64,000 nt of DNA from Pyropia yezoensis (Eukaryota > Rhodophyta > Bangiophyceae > Bangiales > Bangiaceae). A model generated the notes under the pieces. It was not told the DNA's origin. It saw only the letters and a list, made by a program, of their open reading frames with translations, and did no database searches. Below, one piece after another: positions 32,192 to 42,464 of this stretch. The number at the start of each line of letters is the position of its first letter. The stretch's first letter is position 1. The translations under genes were made by a program, and so were the position numbers. Location: assembly GCA_009829735.1 (NCBI GenBank), contig CM020619.1, positions 16,063,816 to 16,127,815 on the forward strand, given 5' to 3'.

Positions 32192-33145
32192 GCTCGGGGA
32201 TTTCTGTTTTCTTCTTTCTTCGGCCGCAGTGGACGTGGAGATCGCTCTTATACCGGTCGGCAGCCCATCTGGGTGGCGGCGCTTCCCCCGACAAATGTGC
32301 TCCTGAGTGCGCGTGGGGCCACACATGCCACGAGATTGGCGCCCAGTGCCAGGCCTGGGAACCGAGATTTCGACGGTGGACAAATGATTTTGGCCGGCGA
32401 TTGTACGCGGACAGGAAGGGAGCCCATTTGCGGCCACAAAGGTCAACATGGAGGCCACAGTGGCTCCCCGCGTGCTGGAAGAATTCGGGCGCTCTCGCTC
32501 GGCAGCTTGGATGCGTTGCACAGCCAGCGGGTGGCGCCCCACGACGAGGCGGCACTCGTCGTAGTTCAGGATGGCAGAGGGGAGGAGGCGGTGGTCTTTC
32601 AAGATCTTCTTCACCTGGTCAGCCCTTTCGACGACCTCCTCAAACACTGAGGTCGAGTTGCGCCTGTCGGCGAGGGCCTTGGCTGTGCGGGAGGAGAGGT
32701 GCTCCCGTTGACGCTTGACCCAGGACCGTTCCCACGATTCGCCGACCTCCTTGCCCCACAGGTCCCGCACGAGGGAGGCCAGCTGTGGCCGGGTGAGGTG
32801 GAAGTTGGTGTGGCTAAAGGCCTGCACCGCGTACAGCAGCGCCAGGTCCTCCGGCGCCGTCAAGATGTTGTTGCCGTGGTGCACCCCCTTCCCCCCCCCG
32901 GGCAACGTAGTATGCCGTCCTCAGCGCCCCCACAGTGAAGCCCGTGGACCCGTGAACGGCCATCAAAGCATCCTTGAGCAGCTCCCCGGCACGTACGCGC
33001 TCCATGATGAGCGGGACTGCTTGGGTGGTCGTCTTTGGCGCCTCCATAGCGAAGATAGTCACTCGTGTACCTCGAAGATACGACTGTTTGGGCGGGAGAC
33101 AGGTCATATTTTATCACAGATTTTCAGAATTTATCACGGTGACTC

Positions 33146-33939
33146 AAGGGCGGGGTGGACAGTCTCGTGGCGCCGCCCACCGGGCACGCCCACGGACTGG
33201 CCCGGTGGGTTGGCGCCGCGGCCGCCGCTCCCGCGACGCGGGGGGCGCCGGGCGGGTGGGTGGGTGGGCACGGCCACCGCCGGCGGGGCGCCCCCTTCAG
33301 GGTGTGTCTCACGTGGGACGGGTTTTTCCCCCGGCCTCTGTGGTCGCCAACACCCCCGCCGCCGCCGCCTTGTCCTTCGACAAAAAAAAACCCGGCGTAT
33401 TGAACGGATATGACAAGGTCCCCCTTTTGCTGGCCCGCAACCGCCTCGGCCGCCGAACCTCGTCACAGCGGGGCGCATGATGGGAGGTGGGGTCGGGGGG
33501 GGGGTGACGCTAAGCGCCGCCCCCGCAGCCGTCGCCCCCATCGGTCGGGCTAGTACACGGAGGGGTACGCCCACAACGGGGCGGCGCGCGGCACCTTATC
33601 CAGGAGCGGGGGGAGACCAACGCGCCTTGCCATCCCCCCGGTCTTGACATACAAGCCACACTCAACGCCGCCCCTTCCCTCCCTCCAGCCACGCCGGCCG
33701 GGCGCATCGCATCGCTCCCCGACGGGTACCTCCGCTTGGCCCACCGCGACCGCCGCTTTTCTCTACCGCCGCTGTTCTCTGCCGCCGCTTTTCTCTACCG
33801 CCGCCACGGTCTCAGCCCCGCGGAGCGATCAACCGCCCGTTCGTCCGCGCCCTACCCGTCACCCTCCGTGACTTACCCCCCCTCCCCTCCCCTCCTCTTC
33901 TCGGCGCCCCCCCCCCCCCCCCCCCCTCAAGTAGAGGAC
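33146..33939 (+). promoter_or_regulatory. Upstream region of the NADPH oxidase gene
   Basis: About 790 bp separate the pogo-like element from the oxidase ATG. It is GC-rich with pyrimidine-rich repeats (ttctctaccgccgc-type, 33757-33800) and a C run just before the ATG (about 33908-33926). I see no clear TATA box. The promoter must lie here, or partly in the transposon. Confidence 0.4.
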
Positions 33940-35474
33940 ATGTCCAAGAAGGCGGCTGCCGCCGTGCCGCGGCTGCCCAACGACGCGTGGGCCACCTCCC
34001 TCGCGCATGCAGAGGCAGCGATATCGACGCACGGCCTCACCCACCTGGTGGTTGGGGTGTACGCGCTGACCAGCACGGCCGTGTGGTGGTACGGCGCGTA
34101 CAAGGAGTTTGACGTTGGCCACGGCCCCAATGGGGAACACGTGTGGCAGCGATGGCCCGTTGCGTAAGTTTTCTATTTTTTTTCAATCCGGGTGGGGGGT
34201 GGTCCTGCCTGTCCGCCTCTGTCCAGTGCCCCGCACGGACGGAGACTGGGCGGACGAAAGGGAGTGGGCCTTGTTCATCAGGAGGCGCTCTGGCTGTTTC
34301 CGGATGCGAGCAGCCGTTTGGCGGCGGCGGAACCCCCCGTACCAGTCCTGTGCGGGTGGCATGACACCGCTGAAGGTACAGCCGGCCTGACACTGAACCT
34401 CCCGTCTCTGCGCCACTTGCTACTGCACGTGGAGCCCCGCTCTGCGCCTGGACGTGCGCCCCCCCTGCCCCTTGCACACACAGGATTGCGCGGGGCTTTG
34501 GCTTCACTCTCAACCTAAACGTGCAGCTGATCTTCCTCCTGGCCTGCCGCAAGCTCCTCACCTGGCTCCGGAGCACCTCCCTGTCCGTCCTGCTGCCGTT
34601 TGATCAGGCCATGCCCGCCGCCCACATGGCGGTCGGGTACATCATTGCCGTCTCGGCCGCCTTGCACGGCGTCTTTCACCTCATTGCGGGGCTGACCCCC
34701 GGGGAGCAACGCCTGGGCTGGGCCCCCGGCTTTGGGGGGTGGACCCACGCGGTGGTCACGGGCGCCGTCCTCGTCGCCGTCCTTGCCGCCATCATTGTCT
34801 CCTCTCTGCCGTCGGTGCGGCGCGCCCACTTTGAGCGCTTTTACACAACGCACCAGGCGGGCGCCGCCGCCTTCTTCCTCCTCCTCCTCTTCCACGGCAT
34901 GCTGTCGGGCGCCCTCTACACGTACAAATGGATTGCCGCGCCGGTGGCGCTGTACGTGGCCGACCGGGGCCTCCGCACCCTCCAGACCCACCGCGGGGTG
35001 GTGTCGGTCACCCCCGGGGACCCCACCGCCCTGCGGATAGTGTCGCCGTCGGTGGTCCGCGTTGCGGTGCCGCGCCTCTTCCCCTGGTCGCCCGGCCAGT
35101 ACGCGGAGCTCCGCATCCCCTCCCTCAGTTGCACCCAGTGGCACCCCTTTACGATCGCGTCGGCGCCCCACGAGGCGCACATGGTCTTTTTCATAAAGGA
35201 CGCGGGCAACTGGACGGCCGCGCTGGTGGACCACGCCCGCGCCACAGAGGCGGCGGCGGCGGCGGCAGCGGCGGGAGGGGGGGGGGCGCTGCCGGGCGAC
35301 CACATCCCGCCAAGCCACCTGGACATCCACGTCCGCGGGCCGTTTGGGGCGCCCGCCCAGCATACGGGCCAGTACTCGCGGGTGCTGCTCATCGCGGGGG
35401 GGGTGGGGGTGACCCCGTTTCTGGCCGTTGCCAAGGACGCCGACCGGGTCATCAAGGAGGTACGCACCACTGAA

Positions 35475-35506
<32 letters not shown>

Positions 35507-37024
35507 TGCGGCGGCGGCGGCGGTGCCGGCCGACCCGACGCAGCCGCCTGACAGGGGCAGCCGTGTGCCCACGTTCGAGCACAGCCACCGGTCAATGGCG
35601 TCGATCGAACGGGGGGCCGCCTCAGACAGGTGGAACGACTCCCTTGGCGACGCCTCCATCTCCTACGTGGGTCGCTCGTTCATGTACCAGGGCGACGGCG
35701 CGCCCCCCGCGGTGCTGACGGACATGGCCGCGTCAGAGACGTCCACGGAAGCGTCTGCAGAGACGGCCGGCCGGCCCTGTGACAGCACCGCCACGGGCTT
35801 GAGCCTGGACATCCACGCCCTCCGCCGCACCTCTAGCGAGTCGGCCGCCGCCGCCGACGGCGGCCGCAGGGGGGGCGGGGCGGGCGCCGCCGACAGGAAC
35901 AACGCCCCGTTTGGTGCCTTTGCCGTCCGCCACGTGTCCATGGCCCGCTTCCTCCGCGGCGTCACCGTCTCGTACGCGGCCATGTGGGTGCTCCTCGCGC
36001 GCATTGCGCTGCTGTCTATGGCGGCGACGGTCCGGCAGGTGTCTATGGCCGCCTCCCCCGGACTGACCCCCTACGCGTCGCCGGGACTGGTCATTGCCGA
36101 CCTGGTGCTGGCGGGCCTCTTTGCCACCCCCGTGCTCGTGTCGGTAGCCCTCGAGGCGGCGGCCTCTGCCGGCCGGGACCTGTCCTTTGCCACCGCCGCC
36201 CTGGCCGCCGCCTCCATCGTCGGGGTGGTGCTGCCGGCGTTGGCGCTCGGCGGCGTTGCCGCCTCCCACTCCACCCCCGTCGGATACCTCAACGCGCTGG
36301 TGCTGCTGCCCGCGACGGTGGCGGCGTTTGGGTGGCGCCACACCCACCTCCTCCAGCGGCAGCTGCTGGTGGCACCCACCCGGACGGGCGACGTGGCGCG
36401 CCTGCGGGCGGTCGACTTGTTGTGGACCACCCCGACCCGCGCCGACGACGCGTGGGTGGTGGACGAGGTGGCCTCCCTTGGGGCCACGGTGCGGCTGCAC
36501 CGGTTTGGCACCCGCGAGGTGGCGCCCGCCCCCCGCGCGTCGGCCGATGACGACAGCGACACGGACGACCTCGCAAACTGTGAGGCCCACACGCCGCTGC
36601 TGCCCGGCGGCGGGGCCGACCTCGAGGCGGGGGGCGGCGGCGGCGGGGGTGCCGCCGACGACGGGGGGACGGGCCGGTCGGCCGCCGCCGACGCGGCGGG
36701 CGGCGGCGGGGCGGCCGGGCCGGGCCGGCCAGCGTCCGCCGCGTCGGCCGACTGGGCGCGCAGCGTGGGGGGCCACAGCGGCGGCGGGACGCTGGGGCTC
36801 AACTATGGCCGCCCCGCCTGGACGGCCGTCCTGTCCACCCTCGTCGCGCACAGCCGGTCGGGGTCGGCGGTGGGGGTGTTTGTGTGTGGGCCCGCCGCCA
36901 TGACCGACGCCGTCCGCGTGGCGGCGCGGGCGGCCATGGCCGCCAGCCGCCACCGTGGCCGCCGGGGGGGGGGGGGGCGTATGGGGGGAACGTGCGGCTG
37001 ACGGTGCGGGCAGAGAACTTTTAA
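33940..37024 (+). CDS. rboh: Respiratory burst NADPH oxidase with a membrane insert in the NADPH-binding half; C-terminal frame disrupted at a G run
   Basis: Two exons: 33940-34163 and 34484 onward, joined across a GT-AG intron in phase. The product reduces oxygen to superoxide across a membrane using NADPH. Evidence: the NOX block NVQLIFLLACRKLLTWLRST and PFD; paired haem ligands His122/His136 and His198/His212 in membrane helices; FAD motif HPFTIASAP (295-303); GPFG; NADPH motif GGVGVTPF (380-387); and a terminal VFVCGPAAM. Between the last two lies an insert of about 480 residues with Ala/Gly/Pro tracts and about four hydrophobic segments (about 35950-36340). There is no EF-hand N-terminus. 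In the assembled sequence the frame ends at 36999-37001, but after a run of 14 G (36964-36977) another frame ends in AENF then TAA at 37024, the usual NOX C-terminus, so a one-base length error or mutation in the G run is likely. Ferric reductase is the alternative, but the ENF end argues for NOX. Confidence 0.9.
34164..34483 (+). other. Intron of the NADPH oxidase gene
   Basis: Donor gc|gtaagt at 34164 and acceptor cacacag|g ending at 34483 give a 320-bp intron. Without splicing exon 1 meets TAA immediately. With splicing the frame reads PVAIARGFGFTLNLN into the conserved NOX block. Confidence 0.9.
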
Positions 37025-37260
37025 GAAAGGGAGGGGCGGGGGGGGGTGAAACGGGGCAGAGGGAGCGGATGAGGAGGGGGTGGAGGGAGGAAGCGGGGGT
37101 GTGGGCAAAGAGGTGGGGAAAGGGCGAGGGGGGGGGGGGGGAGGGGCGCGCCTAAAAGATGGACCGTGGACGATCACACAGTAGACGCAGAGGATGTATT
37201 TGCACTGTACTGTACTGTACTGCCTGTACAGCTACTGGTCACGCCGTGGGCGTCCGAGCG
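37025..37260. other. Convergent 3' intergenic spacer
   Basis: This 236-bp spacer lies between the oxidase stop (+) and the unknown gene's stop (-). It is purine-rich on the plus strand and carries gtactgtactgtactg near 37205-37220. There is no AATAAA; 3'-end signals for both genes are presumably here. Confidence 0.5.
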
Positions 37261-38688
37261 TCACTGCACAATGGCGGAGGCCACCCCCTCGCCCTCCCTC
37301 CCCTCGGTAGCCAACGGCGATGCCCCCGACTCCCCGCCCCTCCCCCCAACTACCGCCAACCGGTACTTGAGGTCGAGGCGCACGCCGCTGCCCCCCGCCC
37401 CCCCCCATGCCCCCCCGTCCTTATCCCGCCGTCGGCCACCACCGAGCGCCTCGGCGGCGGCGGTGGCGAGCGGCTTGCGCGCCCGCAGCAGCACCTTGGT
37501 GCGGTCGCCCAGGCGGGCGGGAAAGCGGACGCCCGCGACGGCGGCGGGGAGCTTGACAAAAGCCGCGTCCACCCCGCGGAGGGTGATGGCAACGTACGTG
37601 GCGCCGCCGGGGGAGAGGCCCCAGTGCCGTGACGGCGGCGGCAGAGCGCCACGCGGCCCCGACGAGGAACCCGCCCCCCCCGCGCCGTACAGAGGGGGTG
37701 GTGGGGGCGGCGGTGGCGGCGGTGGGGCAAAGTGACTGGGCAGCGTCTGGACGAGCCGCACGTCGGCCAGCACCGTCTGGTCCGTGCCCGGCAGCGGCGC
37801 GACGACGCGGAGTTGGAGGGTGGACGGCCGCCCCGACACGGGCGGCCGCAGCCGCAGACGGCCCGCCACGGTGCGACCACCCACCTTGACATCCACCCGC
37901 GGGTCCACCGCGGGGGGGGGCGCCCACGCGCCAGCGGGAAGGCCACCCACCGGGAAGGGGACGGGGGGGGGGGGGGCCCACTCGGCATGGGAGGGGGGGG
38001 GGGGGGGGGGCGCGCGACCCCACCCCCACCCCCACCCCCAGCCGCCACTTCCCCCTCCGCCGCTGCTGCTGCGGCCTTCGTTGCCGCCGTCACGGCCGTC
38101 GCGGCCGTCGCGGCCGTCGCCGCCCCTCTGCCCCCACCAGCCGCGGCGGTCGTCGCGGCCGACACCCCAGTGGCGCCTGTCGGCCGACGCCGCCGCCGCC
38201 GCCGCCGGGCGCACCGCCGGTGGCAGGCGGAGCGTCAAGCCCGGCTTGACCTTGAGCCACGGCACCACAGCGAGCGTCTGCTTGACCCGCACCTCCGTGT
38301 CGACCGGGTTATCCGCCAGCCGCAGGTACGCGTCGGTGGTCGCGTACTTCCACCGCCACGGGTCCTCTGGCGGGGGGTCCAGGGGGCCGCCCGCACCCGC
38401 GACGGCGGACGCGGCGGGTGCGGAAGCGTCGGCGGCAGCTGGAGTGTCGTCCCGCGACGGGGCCCGCCTTCCCGGGGCAACGGGACTCCCCATACCGTCG
38501 ATCGTTCCCGCCCGAGGCGGGTGACGTGCCGGAGGCGGCGGAGGGGGGGGCGGCGGCGCCCGCCGCGTCGGCCGCGACGGCGCCGGCTGCGGGCACGATG
38601 GGGGAGGGGGCGCGGGGGGGGCGTCGCCGTCGTCGTCAAGCGGGACGGCAGAGAAAAACTCGCGCAACGCGCGCAGGGGTGGAGCCAT
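37261..38688 (-). CDS. Protein of unknown function, 475 residues, Pro/Gly-rich with two conserved-looking segments
   Basis: The start is the ATG at 38688 (MAPPLRALREFFSAVPLDDDGD). The frame is open to 38922, but that extension is Cys/Pro-rich and includes promoter-like sequence. A proline-rich region is followed by DPWRWKYATTDAYLRLADNPVD and VKQTLAVVPWLKVKPGLTLRL (about 38360-38240), then a Gly/Arg/Trp-rich disordered stretch, then VDVKVGGRTVAGRLRL and RPSTLQLRVVAPLPGTDQTVLADVRL in the second half, a proline run, and VAITLRGVDAAFVKLPAAV, with DLKYRLAV near the end. The beta-rich, membrane-associating look and YLRLADN recall the DUF1997 family of cyanobacteria and algae, but the resemblance is weak. 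It is convergent with the oxidase gene. No transmembrane helix or catalytic motif is evident. Confidence 0.6.
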   Translation of the reverse strand: MAPPLRALREFFSAVPLDDDGDAPPAPPPPSCPQPAPSRPTRRAPPPPPPPPPARHPPRAGTIDGMGSPVAPGRRAPSRDDTPAAADASAPAASAVAGAGGPLDPPPEDPWRWKYATTDAYLRLADNPVDTEVRVKQTLAVVPWLKVKPGLTLRLPPAVRPAAAAAASADRRHWGVGRDDRRGWWGQRGGDGRDGRDGRDGGNEGRSSSGGGGSGGWGWGWGWGRAPPPPPPSHAEWAPPPPVPFPVGGLPAGAWAPPPAVDPRVDVKVGGRTVAGRLRLRPPVSGRPSTLQLRVVAPLPGTDQTVLADVRLVQTLPSHFAPPPPPPPPPPPLYGAGGAGSSSGPRGALPPPSRHWGLSPGGATYVAITLRGVDAAFVKLPAAVAGVRFPARLGDRTKVLLRARKPLATAAAEALGGGRRRDKDGGAWGGAGGSGVRLDLKYRLAVVGGRGGESGASPLATEGREGEGVASAIVQ

Positions 38689-38875
38689 AGCGGCTGCGGG
38701 GAGTGGCAGTGGGGAGGGCACACAAGGGCACAGAGGAGGGGGGGAGGGGGGGAGGTGAACAGCGGCGAGCGTGGGGTGACGAGTCGGACGAGCGAGCCCG
38801 CAGCTGCAGAGCTGCAGAGTGAACCGTGAATACCAGCACACGCAACACATGGAGGTCCTCGTCCGCGTCCTCGGT

Positions 38876-38945
38876 TCGCACGTACGGTACTGTACCCAAT
38901 CAATACAGTTCGAACAGTGCATTACAAACAGTACATATATAGGTA
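38876..38945 (-). promoter_or_regulatory. Candidate promoter of the 475-residue gene
   Basis: On the minus strand CTATATATG (about 38942-38934) and further downstream GATTGG (rc of ccaatc, 38896) precede the ATG by about 200-250 bp. The gtacgtacggtactg region nearby is palindromic. TATA-type placement fits a start around 38900. Confidence 0.45.
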
Positions 38946-38959
38946 TCTGTGAACGTACT

Positions 38960-41470
38960 GCAGCCCCCAGCCAAGCGCGAGAGGGGCTGATACGTAGAGA
39001 AGCTTATTCGGATCAGACCTGGAACGTTCAGACTGAAGAGCTGTCTCACGCAACAAGGGCACGTCAAACGACAGACTTTCCGACAGTCTAAGGGGTGATT
39101 TCAGATGTCAACGTGGCGAGTGCTCATTGGCGAGTAGAGCTTTCCGACCTCTCTTTCCGATCTTCCTCGTTCAGGAGCACTGGACTTACGTAAAACGGGC
39201 CCCGGAGCTTTTTTTTAGACGACGTGAGATCGAGATTGGACTTGGGATGAACGAACACCCCCGACTTTTTTCTAGGCTCCAGTCGGCGCATGAATCAGGT
39301 CGTGGCTGTAATGAAAGGCTGTCAGCAACTCGTGCTCGCCTCGTTTCAGGCCAAATCTGCGGCCGAAACGGGGTCAATCTGGTACAGTCAGTATCCAGTT
39401 ATATGCGCCCCGATTATATAGCATGCTATATAAGTGGGAGGATCGCTGTCGGCTTTTTCACCAACTCGATCGCCGGTTTTCTCGATTGTCCACCGGCATA
39501 CAGTAAAGCAATCCCGATGGAATTGCTTTCTTGAGAACATAAGGTGGCGCGGAACGGGGGGGTCCTATGGGGTGCGCCGTCACCGAGGACCCCACCGTCG
39601 TCGACCCCACCGTCATGACCCCACCGCTGTCTCCGCTACCACCATCGTCCGGGATCATTCTTGCCCCGACGTATCGACGGCACGGGGCCTGATTGCGGTT
39701 CGGTGTTTCACGTGCTTTCCAGGGTGGCTTGATTGCGCTGTGGCATCCCCCGTGCTTCTCACGGGGATTCTGCTTCTCGGCGAGTTTTTTTTGTGTGTCG
39801 ATTGGCACTCGGAGGCTCCAGGTCCCATCTTCGTTCTCTTTTCATTTTTGCTGGGTGTTTTTTCGCAATGGATCTTGGTATGTTTTTGTTCTTTTTCGAG
39901 CTCGTCATTTTGTGCACGTCTGCTAGTCTGTGTGCCTCTGCCGTTGCCCCCCCCCTCCCCGGGGGGAGGGAGACAATGCGGACATGGAATGCACTGCTGG
40001 GTCTAGTGATGACAGTGACAATGAATGACTTGCCATTTTTCCCTTTCTTCGCCGCCTTTGTACGGATATGCGAACCCGATCCTATGAAACTGGGGCAATG
40101 CTGGGGTGCAAGAGAGGGGGGGGAGGCGGAAGCGGTGCAGGGATCTCGCCAAGTCAGATGAAGTTGAATGGCTCGACAGATGGAGAGGTCGAGAGGTAGT
40201 GATTTCAAGTCCGTAGTTGGACGCTGCCCTGAGCAATTGACCACTGGCGTACAGTCCAGTTCGACCTCAGAAGCCTGCGATCGAGAGACCACGAACAGTC
40301 CTTTCCCAGTCAAAAAGAGCACGACCGCCAGGCAATCGAGTCTTTTAGGCTAAAAAGTATGACTGGAACAGGGGCTACAAAGTGCCCAATGGTGCCATAT
40401 AAGCGGATACTGACTGTACGGCCGAGACACGTTCCCTGAATAGAGAGAATTTAATGTGCGCGGCCCGGCATTCGCGTGGCCCAATTCCGATGGTGTGGGC
40501 TCAACCGCGGTTGCAACGAGCTCGCACTGGCGGGGTTCTCGGGGTGGGCAAAGTCATGTGGAACAGGGGCCGATGAGATCGTGTGGTCCAGAACACACTC
40601 ATGCCATGAGGCGGACGCGAGGAGCAAAGCCGAAGGGGCACGCGTGCGGTCACGTAGCGATGCAAGGCGCGCCACGGCGTACGCGGCGGCGTGCACTCTT
40701 CTGCGAGGGATGGTGTGCCAGCCAACTCCTGGGTGTCGACAGTACGCCTGGACCCTTGCGAGGGGGGTGGCATACAGTGCTTGTGAGGCCTGCTTTGCGT
40801 AGGTGCTGCGCCACGAGCTCTCTTGGCGCGCCCCAAAGCCTCAGGCGTGCGGTACGACACTGGGGGATTGGGGTGTCTTGCGTGGCTTGCGTTGCGCCGG
40901 GGAGGCGCAGAGTCCCCGTCGTCGCAACGGCGAAAGGAGTTCGTCGACTGCGCGCGACGTCTTTCATTCATGAAGCGCTTTGCGCGCAGCGCACGATGCC
41001 ATCGTTGTGACACCCGCTTGAATTGCATCCGTCGGGGCGCCAGGCGTTTTTTTTAGTGACGTAGGTGGTACGGCGCGTGGATGCGGGCGTCGTCTATGAT
41101 TGCTCGACAGGAGCGACACACGCGATGACTGAGCAGGATTCCGAAACAGCCAAATGAGAAAGTGACAATGCATGGAAAGTGCCTCGACGCGACCCCCCCG
41201 CACCTCCCTCGATCCTCCTAAAAGACGCTGCGGTGGGGCCTTTCTGACGAATTTTTGTTGGCGCCACCTCGAGGTCGCCCGCGGGGAGGGCACCGATTGG
41301 CCAACGACACCTGCGCAGAGGTGTAGGTGCAGGAGACTTGCCTGTGATCCTTGACGCCTCTCAGTAGTTGTAGCGCAGGTGCCTGGGTGGGTCGAACTGT
41401 GACGGCCGGGGTGCCGGGGCAGCAAGCGCTGTCAATCGACCCCTCCCCCCTTCGCCGTCCACATCCGGTG
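38960..41470. other. Intergenic stretch without a supported gene
   Basis: Moderate GC and only short unconvincing frames on both strands. It contains a 20-bp TATA-bearing palindrome at 39414-39433, T runs near 39790 and 39840, and no recognisable domain. A small gene with several introns cannot be excluded. Confidence 0.5.
39414..39433. promoter_or_regulatory. Perfect 20-bp palindrome containing TATA boxes on both strands
   Basis: ttatatagcatgctatataa is its own reverse complement and places TATATAA on each strand. The plus-strand context ctatataagtggg resembles a strong TATA box, but no convincing ORF follows on either side. Confidence 0.5.
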
Positions 41471-41479
41471 GGGTTGACA

Positions 41480-42080
41480 TGGTCACTCGATGTCCACCCC
41501 CTTCGCGGCGTCCACCTCCAACACCAATCCATGTCCTGTGCGGGGCCACCTTTGGCGGGGGCGGCCTTTGGCGCCCCCCCCCCTCCATGTCCAACAACGC
41601 TGGTGGGCTTCTGGGCGTGCACGCCCCCCTCCCCGCCTGTGCCACAGGTCGCGACTTTGGGCTACCATGCGGGGCCGCGTTCGCCCCCCCCCCCCCGCCC
41701 CCCCTGGCCAAGAAGGCTGATGGCCTCCTGGATGAGTGTGCCCCCCGCAAACCTCCGCCAGGCGTCGCGACTTGGGCTCCCGGGCGGGGCCATGCTTGGC
41801 GCCCCCCCCACCCACCCCCGTCCAATAACGCTGGTGGCCTCATGGGCACGGGTGCCCATCCGTCGCCTCTCTCCCGAGCGTCGCGGCGTGGGCTCCTGTG
41901 CGGGGCGGAAATCGTCCCCCCCCCCTTTCCCCCCCTTCCAACAACGGTGACGGCCTCTGGGGCCCACCCCCCCCTCCTACCCCCCTTCGAATCGGTACTT
42001 GGTGCGGGGCGGCCTGTCTTGGCCCCCCACGCCAGCCCACGTACGTGAACGGCCTCATGGGCCTCCACCCCACCCGCAAC
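41480..42080. repeat. Degenerate minisatellite, about 115 bp unit, five to six copies
   Basis: The blocks tccaa(c/t)aacg(c/g)tg(g/a)(t/c)gg-ctc-tggg, followed by gtcgcgact-gggct and gcggggcc then a C run, recur near 41590, 41710, 41820 and 41937, with poorer copies at either side. It keeps a 326-residue minus-strand frame open, which is not called as a gene. Confidence 0.75.
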
Positions 42081-42464
42081 GCTCTTCTGCCGGCGCAGCG
42101 TCGCCGCTCGTTCGGGGAAATCTCGTCGGTTGGGCAACGCTGACGGCGTTGCGCTGCAACACGCCACGCCGCCCCTGCGTTGAGCCGTACCCCCTGGTTG
42201 TTGTGCTGGGGGGCGACAAACCTGCCTACCTTGTGTGCTGAGGAGGGTGCGACGAGGCCGCCTTTGGCGCCCCGTCCCTGAAAGTGCACCAGCCTTCTCC
42301 AGGCGAAGAAGGAGGGGGCTGCCGGGCAAGCTGTCCAGCAACGGCGCCCGCAGCGCCAGCGGGAACAGCGGAGAAGGACCCCCTGCGGAACAACGCCGCT
42401 TGAGTGCGTTCTGCGCGTGGTGGTGTGACGCGGCGACGAGCGTGCCGCCTTTTCCGCCGCCCTA

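Larger units (their letters stand above)
30455..32403 (-). mobile_element. Tc1/mariner-like transposon nested in the pogo-like element
   Basis: The left end CAGTCAGGCGCCAATATCG (30455) and the right end CAATCGCCGGCCAAAATCA (from 32403, minus strand) are inverted repeats, both followed by TTTGTCCAC; 21 of the first 28 positions match. TA flanks the right end and TT the left, consistent with a mutated TA target duplication. Removing the solo LTR leaves about 1.48 kb, normal for Tc1. Confidence 0.85.
29446..33047 (-). pseudogene. Pogo/CENP-B-like (DDE_1) transposase, interrupted and frameshifted
   Basis: From an ATG at 33047 the minus strand encodes a short N-terminal helix-turn-helix-like part, then (frameshift near 32900) LTRPQLASLVRDLWGKEVGESW and FNxDE-like LNYDECRL at about 32560, typical of pogo transposases. 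A Tc1-like element splits it at 32403/30455. After the split it resumes with GWKESGFVDAAKF, the second catalytic motif MFIGDQLGAH (about 30240), WWLVANTSQWLQVL, and AFKSVGLYPWDRKRVI (about 29960), then a Lys/Ala-rich tail with a Cys motif CHGCNQRVNRGGKGWHVCAC (about 29580). Several frameshifts separate these pieces. It cannot make an active enzyme as it stands. Confidence 0.8.
29317..33145 (-). mobile_element. Pogo-like DNA transposon with terminal inverted repeats
   Basis: TIRs of about 37 bp: GAGTCACCGTGATACATTCT at 29317 on the plus strand and GAGTCACCGTGATAAATTCT from 33145 on the minus strand, continuing as GAAAATCTGT and ATAAAA with few mismatches. AAG flanks both ends and may be a 3-bp duplication, although TA would be expected for pogo elements. 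Between the TIRs lie fragments of a pogo/CENP-B-like transposase on the minus strand, split by a Tc1-like insertion. Confidence 0.85.

Noticed and set aside
34515-36953. Long minus-strand frames opposite the NADPH oxidase
   Set aside because: They are shadows of a GC-rich gene with strong third-position bias; the plus strand carries all NOX motifs.
41361-42341. Minus-strand ORF of 326 codons
   Set aside because: Explained by the 115-bp minisatellite; repeats are degenerate at codon third positions in no consistent way.
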